Source: Aggregatibacter aphrophilus ATCC 33389 (GTDB lineage Bacteria; Pseudomonadota; Gammaproteobacteria; Enterobacterales; Pasteurellaceae). From it: 64,000 nt of DNA. Each line of letters begins with the position of its first letter. Position 1 is the first letter of the stretch. The stretch spans positions 1,550,001 to 1,614,000 of the forward strand of contig NZ_LR134327.1 in assembly GCF_900636915.1 (NCBI RefSeq). Reading direction: 5' to 3'. The translations under genes were made by a program, and so were the position numbers. The notes beneath the pieces were generated by a model, which was not told the origin of the DNA, did not search any database, and saw only the letters and a list, made by a program, of their open reading frames with translations. Below are positions 27,927 through 38,050 of the stretch, piece by piece.

Positions 27927-30119
27927 ATGACCCAATTAGTAGCGCAATCCGTTATCAATCAATTTTTTGATGGAACACATTCTGATCCGTTTGCCGTGTT
28001 AGGAATGCACGAAACCGACAACGGCATTGAAATTCGAGCGTTGTTGCCCGATGCCGATCGTGTGTTGGTGATTGAAAAAGAAAACCAAACAACACTCTTT
28101 GAATTAACACGCTTGGATGAACGGGGATTTTTCGCCAGTGTGGTGCCGAAAACACGAGATTTCTTTGTTTATCAATTACAGGTGTATTGGGGTAAAGAGT
28201 CACAAATTATCGAAGACCCATATCGTTATCACCCAATGATTAATGACTTGGATCAGTGGCTTTTATCAGAAGGTTCGTTCTTGCGTCCGTATGAAGTGCT
28301 AGGCGCGCATTTTATTGAATGTGACGGTGTATCGGGAGTGAATTTCCGTTTATGGGCGCCGAATGCTAAACGGGTTTCCGTGGTCGGTGATTTCAACTAT
28401 TGGGATGGCCGTCGTCACCCGATGCGATTACATCCATCCAGTGGTGTGTGGGAGTTGTTTTTACCGAAAGTGTCATTAGGACAACTTTATAAATTTGAAT
28501 TAATCGATTGCCATGGCAATTTACGCTTAAAAGCCGACCCTTATGCCTTTTGTTCACAGTTACGTCCCGATACAGCGTCACAAATTAGTGCGTTACCGGA
28601 CATCGTGCCAATGACAGAAGCCCGTCGTAAAGCCAATCAATGGGATCAACCTATTTCTATTTATGAAGTACATTTAGGCTCCTGGCGTCGTAATTTAGAA
28701 AATAACTTTTGGTTGGATTATGACCAAATTGGTGATGAACTCATTCCTTACGTACAAGAAATGGGCTTTACCCATATTGAATTTTTACCGATTTCCGAAT
28801 TCCCATTCGATGGTTCTTGGGGCTACCAACCGCTCGGCTTATATTCACCAACCAGCCGTTTTGGCACGCCGGAAGGTTTCCGTCGTTTGGTGAAACGTGC
28901 TCATGAAGCGGGGATTAATGTGATTTTGGACTGGGTGCCGGGACATTTCCCAAGCGATACTCACGGTTTAGCTGCCTTTGATGGAACCGCCTTGTATGAA
29001 CACGCCGATCCGCGTGAAGGGTTCCATCAAGATTGGAACACCCTTATTTACAACTATGGTCGAAACGAAGTGAAAAACTTCCTCTCCAGTAACGCCTTAT
29101 ATTGGCTTGAACGTTTTGGCGTTGACGGTATTCGTGTGGATGCGGTGGCTTCCATGATTTATCGCGATTACAGCCGTGCTGAAGGGGAGTGGATTCCAAA
29201 TCAATACGGCGGACGGGAAAACTTGGAAGCCATTGAATTCTTAAAACACACCAACTGGAAAATCCACAGCGAAATGCTGGGCGCAATTTCTATTGCAGAA
29301 GAATCCACTTCCTTCGGTGGTGTCACCCATCCATTGGAAAACGGCGGTTTAGGCTTTAATTTTAAGTGGAATATGGGGTGGATGAATGACACGCTCTCCT
29401 ATATGCAAAAAGACCCGGTTTATCGCCAGTATCACCACAACCAAATGACATTCGGCATGATTTATCAATATAGCGAGAATTTCGTGCTGCCGCTTTCTCA
29501 CGATGAAGTGGTACATGGAAAATGTTCTTTGCTCGGCAAAATGCCGGGGGATGCATGGCAAAAATTCGCTAACTTGCGTGCGTATTATGGCTATATGTGG
29601 GGGTATCCGGGCAAGAAATTGTTATTTATGGGTAACGAATTTGCCCAAGGTCGCGAATGGAATTATCAAGAAAGCTTGGATTGGTTCCTATTGGATGAAG
29701 GCATTGGCGGCAGATGGCACATCGGCGTACAACAATTAGTGAAAGATTTGAATAAAATTTACCGCGAAAACGCACCGCTCTTTGAGTTGGACTCTGATCC
29801 GCAAGGCTTTGATTGGTTGGTGGTGGATGATGCACAAAACTCAGTGTTTGCCTTTGAACGTCAAAGTCGTGCGGGTGAACGGGTGATTGTCATCAGTAAC
29901 TTCACTCCGGTGCCACGCCATGATTATCGCATTGGTGTTAATGTCGCCGGTAGATATCATGAAATTTTGAATACCGACTCCGCTTTCTATGAAGGTTCTA
30001 ATGTCGGAAACTGGGGTGAGGTGGAAAGCGAGGCGATTCCAAGCCATAACCGAGAAAACTCCATTTCGGTAACGATTCCACCATTGGCAACAGTATATTT
30101 GAAGTTAAAAGACGAGTAG
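27927..30119 (+). CDS. glgB: 1,4-alpha-glucan branching enzyme
   Basis: A 730-residue GH13 enzyme (E. coli 728) that cuts alpha-1,4 chains and re-attaches them as alpha-1,6 branches. Two N-terminal CBM48-like domains (about 1-110 and 125-215; [23 protein letters not shown]) precede the barrel: [31 protein letters not shown] with the nucleophile Asp near 405, [10 protein letters not shown] with the acid Glu near 458, and [10 protein letters not shown] near 525. GCGAGGA precedes the start. Downstream lies an 89-base gap with competing hairpins before glgX. Confidence 0.98.
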   Translation: MTQLVAQSVINQFFDGTHSDPFAVLGMHETDNGIEIRALLPDADRVLVIEKENQTTLFELTRLDERGFFASVVPKTRDFFVYQLQVYWGKESQIIEDPYRYHPMINDLDQWLLSEGSFLRPYEVLGAHFIECDGVSGVNFRLWAPNAKRVSVVGDFNYWDGRRHPMRLHPSSGVWELFLPKVSLGQLYKFELIDCHGNLRLKADPYAFCSQLRPDTASQISALPDIVPMTEARRKANQWDQPISIYEVHLGSWRRNLENNFWLDYDQIGDELIPYVQEMGFTHIEFLPISEFPFDGSWGYQPLGLYSPTSRFGTPEGFRRLVKRAHEAGINVILDWVPGHFPSDTHGLAAFDGTALYEHADPREGFHQDWNTLIYNYGRNEVKNFLSSNALYWLERFGVDGIRVDAVASMIYRDYSRAEGEWIPNQYGGRENLEAIEFLKHTNWKIHSEMLGAISIAEESTSFGGVTHPLENGGLGFNFKWNMGWMNDTLSYMQKDPVYRQYHHNQMTFGMIYQYSENFVLPLSHDEVVHGKCSLLGKMPGDAWQKFANLRAYYGYMWGYPGKKLLFMGNEFAQGREWNYQESLDWFLLDEGIGGRWHIGVQQLVKDLNKIYRENAPLFELDSDPQGFDWLVVDDAQNSVFAFERQSRAGERVIVISNFTPVPRHDYRIGVNVAGRYHEILNTDSAFYEGSNVGNWGEVESEAIPSHNRENSISVTIPPLATVYLKLKDE

Positions 30120-30131
30120 TAAACGCCTAAT

Positions 30132-30207
30132 CCGTGGGTTGATCCCCACGGTTAATACATAAGTGTTTTCAACAAGCGATCAACCCCAACAACCCAAAGA
30201 GGTTGAT
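30132..30207 (+). promoter_or_regulatory. Competing-hairpin leader between glgB and glgX
   Basis: Four segments can pair in alternative ways. Segment CCGTGGG (30132-30138) pairs with CCCACGG (30145-30151). GGGTTGATC (30136-30144), inside that hairpin, is also perfectly complementary to GATCAACCC (30178-30186). ATCAACC (30179-30185) is in turn complementary to GGTTGAT (30201-30207), which overlaps the glgX ribosome-binding site AGAGG (30198-30202) and start. The layout resembles an RNA switch controlling glgX translation. The pairing is seen; regulation is inferred. Confidence 0.5.
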
Positions 30208-30208
30208 G

Positions 30209-32266
30209 ATGATTAAACTAGGAGCACTTGTTACCTTAGGCAAGAGTGAAAGAGATATGTTTAGAATTCATAATAACGGTACCCCAACGCCACTAGGTTA
30301 TTCCCAATTTATCGAACAAGGTGAAACTATCACTAATTTCGCACTTTATTCCTCTGTGGCGGATGCAGTGGAGTTATGTCTCTTTGCAGAAGGCAAAAAA
30401 GAACAGCGTTTTGCCATGGTGAAGACAGACAATGTTTGGCACTTGGCACTTGCAGGCGTGACATTTGGTGTGCAATACGCCTTTAGAATCTCTGCTGAAA
30501 ATGACCGCACTTTGGCCAATCCAAACAAGCTTATGCTTGATCCTTATGCCAAGGGGGTAGTGGGAAAACCGGATTTAAGTTCAGCAGAAGTACGGTCGAT
30601 TTTTCAGTTAAATGATCCGCGCGACAATGCTGAGGTTGCACCGAAAGGGCTGATTATTAACACTGAATTTGATTGGAAAAATGATAAAGCCCCGAATACG
30701 CCTTGGTCTCAAACCATAGTGTATGAAATGCATGTAAAAGGCTTTAGCCAATTACAAACCGCCTTGCCGGAAACCTTACGCGGTACTTATGCAGGTCTGG
30801 CGCATCCACACAGTTTGGCGTATTTAAAAGAGCTAGGCATTACTGCGGTGGAATTATTGCCGATAAATTACTACGTAAATGAACCGCACTTACAAGAAAA
30901 AGGCTTGCAAGATTATTGGGGATATAACCCGTTGGCGATGTTTGCCGTGGAGCCGAAATATTGCTCACAAGCGAATAGCGAGAATCCGTTATATGAATTC
31001 AAAAGTATGGTGAAAGCTTTGCATGAAGCCGGCATTGAAGTAATTTTAGATGTGGTATTTAACCATACGGCAGAATCAGAAAAAACCTTCCCGACTTTTA
31101 GTCAACGCGGAATTGATGACCGGACGTACTATTGGCAAAACGAACAAGGGGAATACATTAATTGGACGGGCTGCGGCAATATGCTAAATCTATCCAATGA
31201 TGTCACCCGAAAATGGGTAGTAGATTGCCTGCGTTATTGGGTAGAAGAGAGCCATGTAGATGGTTTCCGTTTCGATTTAGGCACGGTGTTAGGGCGTGAA
31301 TCGCCGGATTTCAATCACTATGCCAAACTGTTTGACGACATTGTTCAAGAACCGAGTTTGCAACAGGTGAAATTTATTAGCGAACCTTGGGATATCGGGC
31401 ATTATGGTTATCAACTAGGTAACTTCCCGCATTATTTTACCGAGTGGAACGACCGTTTCCGTGATGATATGACCCGTTTTTGGTTATGGAAAAGCGGCGA
31501 AGTCGGCGCCTTTGCAGAACGCTTTGCGGGATCTGGTGATCTGTTTAAACGGGAAACTCGCCCTCCACACACTACATTGAATTTTATTACTGCGCATGAT
31601 GGTTTTACCTTACGTGATTTAACCAGTTATAACCATAAACATAACGAAGCCAACGGCGAAGAAAATCGTGACGGTCGCAATGAAAATTACAGTTACAACC
31701 ACGGCATTGAAGGCAGTCAATTAGACCTTAATGACGAATACCAAAGTGCGGTGGAAAATCAGCGCATTTTAGCGCAAAGCAGTTTGTTGGCAACATTGTT
31801 ATTAGCAAATGGCACACCGATGTTGTTAGCGGGCGATGAATTTGCTAATACCCAATTAGGCAATAACAACACCTATTGCCAAGATAACGAAATCGCCTGG
31901 CTCAGATGGCAGGATTTTAATCAGGAATTATTTGACTTAACCAAGCAACTCATTGTGGTACGCAAACAAATCCAAAGTTTATGCCGTGATGCTTGGTGGT
32001 CGGATGATAATGTCAGTTGGCTGAATATTGGCGGTGAGCCTATGCAGGTCGGTGATTGGCATAATCGTGAACGCAAAGCACTGCAAGTGGTATTAGATCA
32101 GCAATGGCTTCTCTTAGTTAATGCGAAAGCAGAACCACAGTCTTTTATATTACCAAGTACGGTAAATGAACAATGGAAGGCAGTGGCAGGTACAACAAAC
32201 TTAACGATTCAACAACATCAAGTTGAAATAAGCGGTATGGCGTTTTGTGTGTTGCGGAAATATTAA
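30209..32266 (+). CDS. glgX: Glycogen debranching enzyme
   Basis: About 685 residues from this start (E. coli GlgX 657). A GH13 isoamylase-type enzyme that hydrolyses alpha-1,6 branches of phosphorylase-limited glycogen. CBM48-like N-terminus: TPTPLGYSQF and ITNFALYSSVADAVELCLF; catalytic region: VVFNHTAES, GFRFDLGTVLGRE with the nucleophile Asp, FISEPWDIGHYGYQLGNFP with the acid Glu, and ITAHDGFTLRDL. The start is uncertain: ATG 30209 has the better Shine-Dalgarno (AGAGG, six bases upstream), while ATG 30257 (MFRIHNNGTPTP) aligns better with homologues; an even earlier TTG/ATG at 30203-30208 exists. Confidence 0.93.
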   Translation: MIKLGALVTLGKSERDMFRIHNNGTPTPLGYSQFIEQGETITNFALYSSVADAVELCLFAEGKKEQRFAMVKTDNVWHLALAGVTFGVQYAFRISAENDRTLANPNKLMLDPYAKGVVGKPDLSSAEVRSIFQLNDPRDNAEVAPKGLIINTEFDWKNDKAPNTPWSQTIVYEMHVKGFSQLQTALPETLRGTYAGLAHPHSLAYLKELGITAVELLPINYYVNEPHLQEKGLQDYWGYNPLAMFAVEPKYCSQANSENPLYEFKSMVKALHEAGIEVILDVVFNHTAESEKTFPTFSQRGIDDRTYYWQNEQGEYINWTGCGNMLNLSNDVTRKWVVDCLRYWVEESHVDGFRFDLGTVLGRESPDFNHYAKLFDDIVQEPSLQQVKFISEPWDIGHYGYQLGNFPHYFTEWNDRFRDDMTRFWLWKSGEVGAFAERFAGSGDLFKRETRPPHTTLNFITAHDGFTLRDLTSYNHKHNEANGEENRDGRNENYSYNHGIEGSQLDLNDEYQSAVENQRILAQSSLLATLLLANGTPMLLAGDEFANTQLGNNNTYCQDNEIAWLRWQDFNQELFDLTKQLIVVRKQIQSLCRDAWWSDDNVSWLNIGGEPMQVGDWHNRERKALQVVLDQQWLLLVNAKAEPQSFILPSTVNEQWKAVAGTTNLTIQQHQVEISGMAFCVLRKY

Positions 32267-32293
32267 TCATGATAACAAAGAATGGAGTTTGCT

Positions 32294-33604
32294 ATGAAAA
32301 GTAGTCTTTCCCAATTACCCAACAAATACGATCTTGTCAAAGATACGCTTGTTCTCATTTTAGCCGGTGGCCGAGGCTCACGTCTTCACGAACTGACAGA
32401 TAAACGTGCAAAACCGGCGCTTTATTTCGGGGGGAATCGTCGTATCATTGACTTTGCGCTTTCCAATTGTATCAATTCCGGTTTAAACCGCATTGGTGTG
32501 GTGACGCAATATGCGGCCCATTCATTGTTACGTCATTTGCAAAAAGGTTGGTCATTCCTGCCGCAAGAGCGTGGCGAGTTCATTGATATGTTGCCGGCGC
32601 GTCAACAAATTGATGATTCCACTTGGTATCGTGGCACAGCCGATGCGGTGTATCAAAATATGGCGATTATTCGCAATCACTATAAACCGAAATATATTTT
32701 AATTCTTGCCGGTGATCACATTTACAAACAAGATTACAGCCAAATGTTGTTAGATCACGTCACCAGCGGCGCAAAATGTACTGTAGGTTGTATTGAAGTG
32801 CCACGTTCCGAAGCCAGTGAGTTCGGGGTGATGGCAGTAAACGAAAATTTGAAAGTCAAAGCTTTCGTCGAAAAACCGAAAGACCCGCCGGCTATGGCAG
32901 GCAGACCTGACACTTCGTTAGCTTCTATGGGGATTTATGTGTTTACTGCAGATTATCTCTATAACATGTTAAATAAAGAAGTGAACACGCCTTGTACCTC
33001 TCATGACTTTGGTAAAGATGTATTGCCTAAGTGCTTGGAAGAAGGCACGTTATACGCCCATCCATTTAGTCGATCCTGTATGGGACGCAACACAGAAGGT
33101 GATATTTACTGGCGTGACGTGGGTACATTGGATAGCTTCTGGCAATCCAATATTGACTTGGTGTCTGAAAATCCGCAATTGGATATTTACGATCAGACCT
33201 GGCCGATTCGCGGTAATCCGGTACAAGCTTATCCATCAAAATTCTTCTATAAAAACGCCAATGTTAAGCCGGTGGATAACTCCCTTATCGGCGGTGGCTG
33301 TGTGATTACCGATGCGTCTATCAGTTATTCTGTCTTATTTGATCGCATTAAAATCGATGAAGGTTCGACTATCGATCATTCAGTCGTGTTACCGGAGGTC
33401 ACTATCGGTAAAAATTGTGTATTGAAGCATTGTATTATCGATCGTCACTGTTCTATCCCTGACGGTATGCAAATCGGCGTTGATCGTGAATTAGACAGCA
33501 AACGCTTCCGTATCAGTTCTACCGGAAAAGTGGTTTTAGTCACCCCTTCCATGTTGAAAAAATTGGAAGGTGAGGAAGTGTTCTCGGAAGAACATTTAGA
33601 CTAA
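32294..33604 (+). CDS. glgC: Glucose-1-phosphate adenylyltransferase (ADP-glucose pyrophosphorylase)
   Basis: A 436-residue nucleotidyltransferase (E. coli 431) that makes ADP-glucose from ATP and glucose 1-phosphate, the regulated step of bacterial glycogen synthesis. The nucleotide loop LILAGGRGSRLHELTDKRAKP lies near residue 24, with the allosteric Arg/Lys contacts in its vicinity; AGDHIYKQDY near 142; a left-handed beta-helix C-terminal domain begins near 300 (NSLIGGGCVITDASI). The ATG at 32294 is preferred over an upstream in-frame start because GGAG sits eight bases before it. Follows glgX by 27 bases and ends at an uptake-sequence hairpin. Confidence 0.96.
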   Translation: MKSSLSQLPNKYDLVKDTLVLILAGGRGSRLHELTDKRAKPALYFGGNRRIIDFALSNCINSGLNRIGVVTQYAAHSLLRHLQKGWSFLPQERGEFIDMLPARQQIDDSTWYRGTADAVYQNMAIIRNHYKPKYILILAGDHIYKQDYSQMLLDHVTSGAKCTVGCIEVPRSEASEFGVMAVNENLKVKAFVEKPKDPPAMAGRPDTSLASMGIYVFTADYLYNMLNKEVNTPCTSHDFGKDVLPKCLEEGTLYAHPFSRSCMGRNTEGDIYWRDVGTLDSFWQSNIDLVSENPQLDIYDQTWPIRGNPVQAYPSKFFYKNANVKPVDNSLIGGGCVITDASISYSVLFDRIKIDEGSTIDHSVVLPEVTIGKNCVLKHCIIDRHCSIPDGMQIGVDRELDSKRFRISSTGKVVLVTPSMLKKLEGEEVFSEEHLD

Positions 33605-33649
33605 AAGTGCGGTCGGTTTTAAAAATGTTTTTATTTTGGACCGCACTTT
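33604..33649. repeat. Inverted pair of uptake sequences after glgC
   Basis: AAAGTGCGGTC (33604-33614) and GACCGCACTTT (33639-33649), perfectly complementary and starting at the glgC stop codon. Only three T follow, so termination would be partial. Confidence 0.75.
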
Positions 33650-33904
33650 GAGAAAGCTAATTCTGGCGCGCGCTATGAAGAGTGCGCCAGAAATAAGATT
33701 TTTTATTACAACATTGTTGATAGCGCGCGCCTCCAGAGGTGTGTTTGTGTGAACAAGGTTTGTTCAGAAGTAAAGATGCGCATTAAGAAATGCGTGCTAT
33801 TTAAATAATTACGAGGGTTAAAAAACAAGTTTAATTTTAACCGCACTTTTTAGGGTAGGGCGTATTAACACGCCATAATAAATCAAGAGTTATTAGGAAA
33901 TTAA
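33605..33904 (+). other. Hairpin-rich glgC-glgA intergenic region
   Basis: A 300-base gap inside the glycogen operon with no convincing gene. Besides the uptake-sequence pair, it has TTCTGGCGC (33661-33669) pairing with GCGCCAGAA (33684-33692), and GGCGCGCGCTAT (33665-33676) pairing perfectly with ATAGCGCGCGCC (33720-33731); these two stems exclude each other. Smaller hairpins follow (TGAACAA/TTGTTCA near 33750, CGCATT/AATGCG near 33779, GGCGT/ACGCC near 33860). Two very short ORFs (from 33675 and 33776) exist but lack ribosome-binding sites. A third uptake sequence lies near 33840. Confidence 0.55.
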
Positions 33905-35344
33905 ATGAAAGTATTACACGTTTGCTCGGAGTTATATCCTTTATTAAAAACTGGCGGATTGGCCGATGTGATGGGTGCATTGCCTTTTGCACAGAAAGAA
34001 ATTGGCATTGATACCCGCATTGTATTACCTGCTTATCCAGCCATTGCAGCAGGAATTCCTCACACTAGCGTGGTGGCGGAATTTGATAATTTTGCCGGCC
34101 ATATTGTTTTACGTTACTCCGAATATAACGGAGTCGGCGTTTATTTAATCGACGCACCGCATTTGTACGCGCGAGAAGGCAATCCGTATCATGATGCCAA
34201 TTACAACGATTACGGTGACAATTACAAACGTTTTGCGTTATTGGGGTGGGTCGGTGCAGAATTAACCACAGGGTTGGACAGCTGGTGGCGTGCGGATGTA
34301 GTGCACGCACATGACTGGCACGCTGGGCTCACAGCCGCTTATTTACATCAAAAAGGCCATCCGGCGAAATCCGTATTCACTATTCATAATTTGGCTTATC
34401 AAGGGCAATTTGATTATCGTCATTTATTTGAGATCGGCTTGCCACAATCCATGTTCCATGTTGATGGTTTGGAGCTATTTGGTCAAATTTCTTATTTAAA
34501 AGCCGGTTTGTATTATTCGGATGCCGTGACCGCAGTGAGTCCGACTTATGCCAAAGAAATTACTACCTCGGAATTTGCTTATGGCTTACAAGGTTTATTA
34601 TCCACATTACACCAAGAGGGGCGTTTGGTGGGCATTTTAAACGGTGTGGATGAAAAAATTTGGCATCCGCACCATGATCATTACATTCAACATGCATACA
34701 AATTGAAATACATGGGTGGTAAGGCGAAAAATAAAGCTGATTTACAGGCCTATTTCAACCTTCCTCAACAATCTGATGCATTATTGTTTGTGATGGTTAC
34801 TCGCTTAACGGAACAAAAAGGCGTGGATTTATTGCTAGAAAGCGCTGATGAAATCGTTAAACAAGGCGGGCAACTTGCGATTCTCGGCTCAGGTGCACCG
34901 CACTTAGAGGCTGGTATTCGTCAATTAGCGGAAGCGTACCCACAAAACGTTGCGGTAAAAATAGGCTATGATGAGGCGTTGTCTCACTTAATGCTTGCTG
35001 GCGGCGATGTGATTTTAGTGCCAAGTCGTTTTGAACCTTGCGGTTTAACCCAATTATACGGCTTGAAATACGGCACGTTGCCTCTGGTTCGCGCCACTGG
35101 CGGATTAGCCGATACTGTGGTTAATGCTTCTGTAGAAAATATTCAAACCCGAACAGCAACTGGTTTTGTCTTCACTCATGCAACGGCAGATGATTTGCGT
35201 CATGCCTTGCAGGCAGCATTTGCTTTATGGAAAAAACAACGCTTATGGGCAAGTGTTCGAGTTATTGCAATGGAACAAGATTTTAGTTGGCAAATCTCTG
35301 CAACTCACTACCAACATTTATATCAACGAATTTTATCCAAGTAA
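33905..35344 (+). CDS. glgA: Glycogen synthase (ADP-glucose)
   Basis: A 479-residue GT5 glycosyltransferase (E. coli 477) that adds glucose from ADP-glucose to the growing alpha-1,4 chain. The N-terminal KTGGLADVMGALP near residue 15 is the ADP-glucose loop; VHAHDWHAGLTAAYL near 137; the C-terminal EPCGLTQLYGLKYGTLPLVRATGGLADTV near 378 includes the catalytic Glu and a second GGLAD motif. It is separated from glgC by a 300-base structured gap and from glgP by 122 bases, so its expression can be set separately from the upstream genes. Confidence 0.97.
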   Translation: MKVLHVCSELYPLLKTGGLADVMGALPFAQKEIGIDTRIVLPAYPAIAAGIPHTSVVAEFDNFAGHIVLRYSEYNGVGVYLIDAPHLYAREGNPYHDANYNDYGDNYKRFALLGWVGAELTTGLDSWWRADVVHAHDWHAGLTAAYLHQKGHPAKSVFTIHNLAYQGQFDYRHLFEIGLPQSMFHVDGLELFGQISYLKAGLYYSDAVTAVSPTYAKEITTSEFAYGLQGLLSTLHQEGRLVGILNGVDEKIWHPHHDHYIQHAYKLKYMGGKAKNKADLQAYFNLPQQSDALLFVMVTRLTEQKGVDLLLESADEIVKQGGQLAILGSGAPHLEAGIRQLAEAYPQNVAVKIGYDEALSHLMLAGGDVILVPSRFEPCGLTQLYGLKYGTLPLVRATGGLADTVVNASVENIQTRTATGFVFTHATADDLRHALQAAFALWKKQRLWASVRVIAMEQDFSWQISATHYQHLYQRILSK

Positions 35345-35358
35345 TGAAACACTTATCC

Positions 35359-35407
35359 TCCGCACAAGGAAAAAACAGGCCTTGTGCGGAAGATTGTGGT
35401 TGTTTTT
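35359..35407 (+). terminator. Strong hairpin between glgA and glgP
   Basis: TCCGCACAAGG (35359-35369) pairs with CCTTGTGCGGA (35380-35390), a perfect 11-base stem. The T-run starts about ten bases after the stem (around 35400), so it may be an attenuating or mRNA-stabilising hairpin rather than a full terminator. Confidence 0.55.
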
Positions 35408-35472
35408 TTATCTCGAATGATTAAAATTCCATCCGTTTTTTATTATTAAACTGAGGACTATTTTTTATGATA

Positions 35473-37932
35473 ATGGATAATTTTGATTCTCCATTCCTGT
35501 ACGATCATCCTGAAATCAATGTAGATTCATTGAAGAAGACGATTGTCTATAAACTTATCTTTCTGATTGGCCGTTCACCAAAAGAAGCCAGTCAACGGGA
35601 TTGGCTAAATGCCACATTGTATGCCGTGCGCGATTTTGTAACTGAAGGTTGGATTTCTACCGCACGTCAAGCTAGATCCGAAGATTCTCGCCGCGTTTAT
35701 TATCTTTCTATGGAGTTCTTAATCGGTAGAACGTTATCTAATGCCATGATTGCGGAAGGTATTTATGACCTTGCCAAAGAAGCGCTTTCCGAATTAAATG
35801 TAAACTTGGAAGATATTATTGAGAAAGAAGTGGACCCTGGCTTAGGTAACGGCGGTTTAGGTCGTTTAGCCGCATGTTTCATGGATTCTATTGCAACGTT
35901 AGGCTTGCCGGGCATGGGTTATGGTATTCGTTATGAATACGGTATGTTCCGTCAAAAAATCGAAGACGGTCAGCAAATTGAACGTCCGGATGCGTGGTTA
36001 GAAAAAGGTGCGCCTTGGGAGTTTATACGACCATCCAAACGTTTTACGGTGCCTTTTGGCGGTAGCATTCACTTTGAAGGTAAAAAATGTATTTGGGATA
36101 AAGGTGAGCAAGTTGTGGCATTAGCTTATGACCAAGTGATTCCGGGTTATAAGAATGACTCGGCTTCCACTTTGCGTTTATGGTCTGCGCACGCTGGCGA
36201 ATTATTTAATTTGGAAGATTTTAACCGTGGTCAGCATATTGCTGCGATGGAAGGCCGTGCTTCCATTAAAAATATTTCCCGTGTATTGTATCCTGACGAC
36301 TCCACTTGGAATGGCCGTGAATTGCGTTTACGCCAAGAATATTTCCTTGTTTCTGCCTCATTGCAAGATATCATCCGTCGCCATAAACGCTCTCATGCTA
36401 CCTTGGATAACTTAGCGGATAAAGTCGCAATTCATTTAAATGATACCCATCCGGCACTTGCCATTCCTGAGTTAATGCGCGTGTTAATTGATGAAGAAGG
36501 TTTTGAATGGCAAAAAGCTTGGGATATGACTCGTCGTGTTTTCTCTTATACTTGCCATACTTTGATGTCTGAAGCCCTAGAAACTTGGCCAATCGAAATG
36601 ATGGCGAAAATCTTGCCTCGTCATTTACAAATGATCTTTGACATTAATGATCATTTCTTGGAATACGTAAAAACTTACGTCACTACCGACACGGATTTTA
36701 TTCGTCGCGTTTCTCTTGTTGAAGAAGGTTATCAACGTAGAATTCGTATGGGGTGGTTGTCTGTTGTCGGTTCACACAAAGTGAACGGCGTGGCGGCGAT
36801 CCATTCCGATTTAATGGTGACATCCACATTCGCTGATTTCGCCCGTATTTATCCGGAACGTTTCACCAATGTAACCAACGGTATCACACCGCGTCGCTGG
36901 ATCGCTGTTGCTAATCCAAAATTGGCGGCCTTGTTTGATAAATATATCGGCAAAGAATGGCGTAAAGATTTAGCGCAAATTGAAAATCTGAAAGCGCATA
37001 TGAATAATACCGAATTGAAACATGAAATTGCGGATATTAAATATGCGAATAAAGTCAGATTGGCAAATTATGTGAAAAAAGAATTAGACGTAGACATTGA
37101 CCCGAATGCCTTATTTGATGTTCAAGTAAAACGTATTCACGAATATAAACGCCAAATTCTTAATGTATTACACATTATTGCCCGTTATAACGAAATGTTG
37201 GAGCATCCGGAAAAAGAATGGCAACCTCGAGTCTTTATCTTAGCCGGTAAAGCTGCTTCTGCCTATTATGCAGCAAAACAGACCATTCATTTAATTAATG
37301 ATGTCGCTCACGTGATTAACAATGACGAACGTTTACGTGGTCGTTTGAAAGTTGTATTTATTCCGAATTACAGTGTGAGTTTGGCGCAATTGATTATTCC
37401 GGCAGCAGATATTTCTGAACAAATTTCCTTAGCCGGTACGGAAGCCTCCGGTACCAGTAACATGAAATTTGCACTTAACGGCGCACTCACATTAGGTACC
37501 TTAGATGGCGCGAATGTGGAAATTCTGGAAAATGTTGGTAAAGATCATATCTTTATATTCGGTAATACGGTAGAACAAGTAGAGCAGTTACGCCACGAAG
37601 GTTACCATCCGTTTGATTTTTATCAACGTGATACAGAATTAAGAACTGTGGTTGATCAAATCATTAATGGTCGTTTCTCGCCAAATGATATAAGTCGTTA
37701 TCAGCAATTGTTACAAGGTTTGCAATATCATGATTTCTACCAAGCCTTTGCGGATTTCCGTAGTTATGTAGATACTCAGAAATTGGTGGATGAAAAATAT
37801 AAAAACCGTGATGCATGGATTGATAGTACTATTCAAAATATTGTCAACATGGGCTATTTCTCTTCCGACCGCACAATTAAAGAATACGCAGAGAATATTT
37901 GGCACGTTGAACCATTAAAATTATCGCGGTAA
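35473..37932 (+). CDS. glgP: Glycogen / maltodextrin phosphorylase
   Basis: About 819 residues (E. coli GlgP 815), PLP-dependent, releasing glucose 1-phosphate from glycogen chain ends. The PLP-lysine region [28 protein letters not shown] is split here for length: [10 protein letters not shown] near residue 660, then [10 protein letters not shown]. Other family blocks: [15 protein letters not shown] near 115, [16 protein letters not shown] near 320, [11 protein letters not shown] near 557. An ATG at 35467 would add two residues; both are plausible. It closes the malQ-glgBXCAP locus and is followed by a strong terminator. Confidence 0.96.
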   Translation: MDNFDSPFLYDHPEINVDSLKKTIVYKLIFLIGRSPKEASQRDWLNATLYAVRDFVTEGWISTARQARSEDSRRVYYLSMEFLIGRTLSNAMIAEGIYDLAKEALSELNVNLEDIIEKEVDPGLGNGGLGRLAACFMDSIATLGLPGMGYGIRYEYGMFRQKIEDGQQIERPDAWLEKGAPWEFIRPSKRFTVPFGGSIHFEGKKCIWDKGEQVVALAYDQVIPGYKNDSASTLRLWSAHAGELFNLEDFNRGQHIAAMEGRASIKNISRVLYPDDSTWNGRELRLRQEYFLVSASLQDIIRRHKRSHATLDNLADKVAIHLNDTHPALAIPELMRVLIDEEGFEWQKAWDMTRRVFSYTCHTLMSEALETWPIEMMAKILPRHLQMIFDINDHFLEYVKTYVTTDTDFIRRVSLVEEGYQRRIRMGWLSVVGSHKVNGVAAIHSDLMVTSTFADFARIYPERFTNVTNGITPRRWIAVANPKLAALFDKYIGKEWRKDLAQIENLKAHMNNTELKHEIADIKYANKVRLANYVKKELDVDIDPNALFDVQVKRIHEYKRQILNVLHIIARYNEMLEHPEKEWQPRVFILAGKAASAYYAAKQTIHLINDVAHVINNDERLRGRLKVVFIPNYSVSLAQLIIPAADISEQISLAGTEASGTSNMKFALNGALTLGTLDGANVEILENVGKDHIFIFGNTVEQVEQLRHEGYHPFDFYQRDTELRTVVDQIINGRFSPNDISRYQQLLQGLQYHDFYQAFADFRSYVDTQKLVDEKYKNRDAWIDSTIQNIVNMGYFSSDRTIKEYAENIWHVEPLKLSR

Positions 37933-37952
37933 TTAAGCGGTTAAAAATAAAC

Positions 37953-37985
37953 CCCATTCCTAATATTAGGGATGGGTTTTTTTTT
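37953..37985 (+). terminator. Rho-independent terminator of the glycogen operon
   Basis: CCCATTCCTAAT (37953-37964) pairs with ATTAGGGATGGG (37965-37976) with one T·G pair and almost no loop, followed by nine T (37977-37985). Confidence 0.92.
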
Positions 37986-38050
37986 ACATGATAATTAAAT
38001 TAACAATTCTGAATTTATTTAAATCCATTTTATTAAACTAAGGAATTTCA

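Noticed and set aside
33675..33808. Two leader-peptide-like micro-ORFs (25 and 10 codons) between glgC and glgA
   Set aside because: No ribosome-binding site and no codon run that would suggest amino-acid attenuation.
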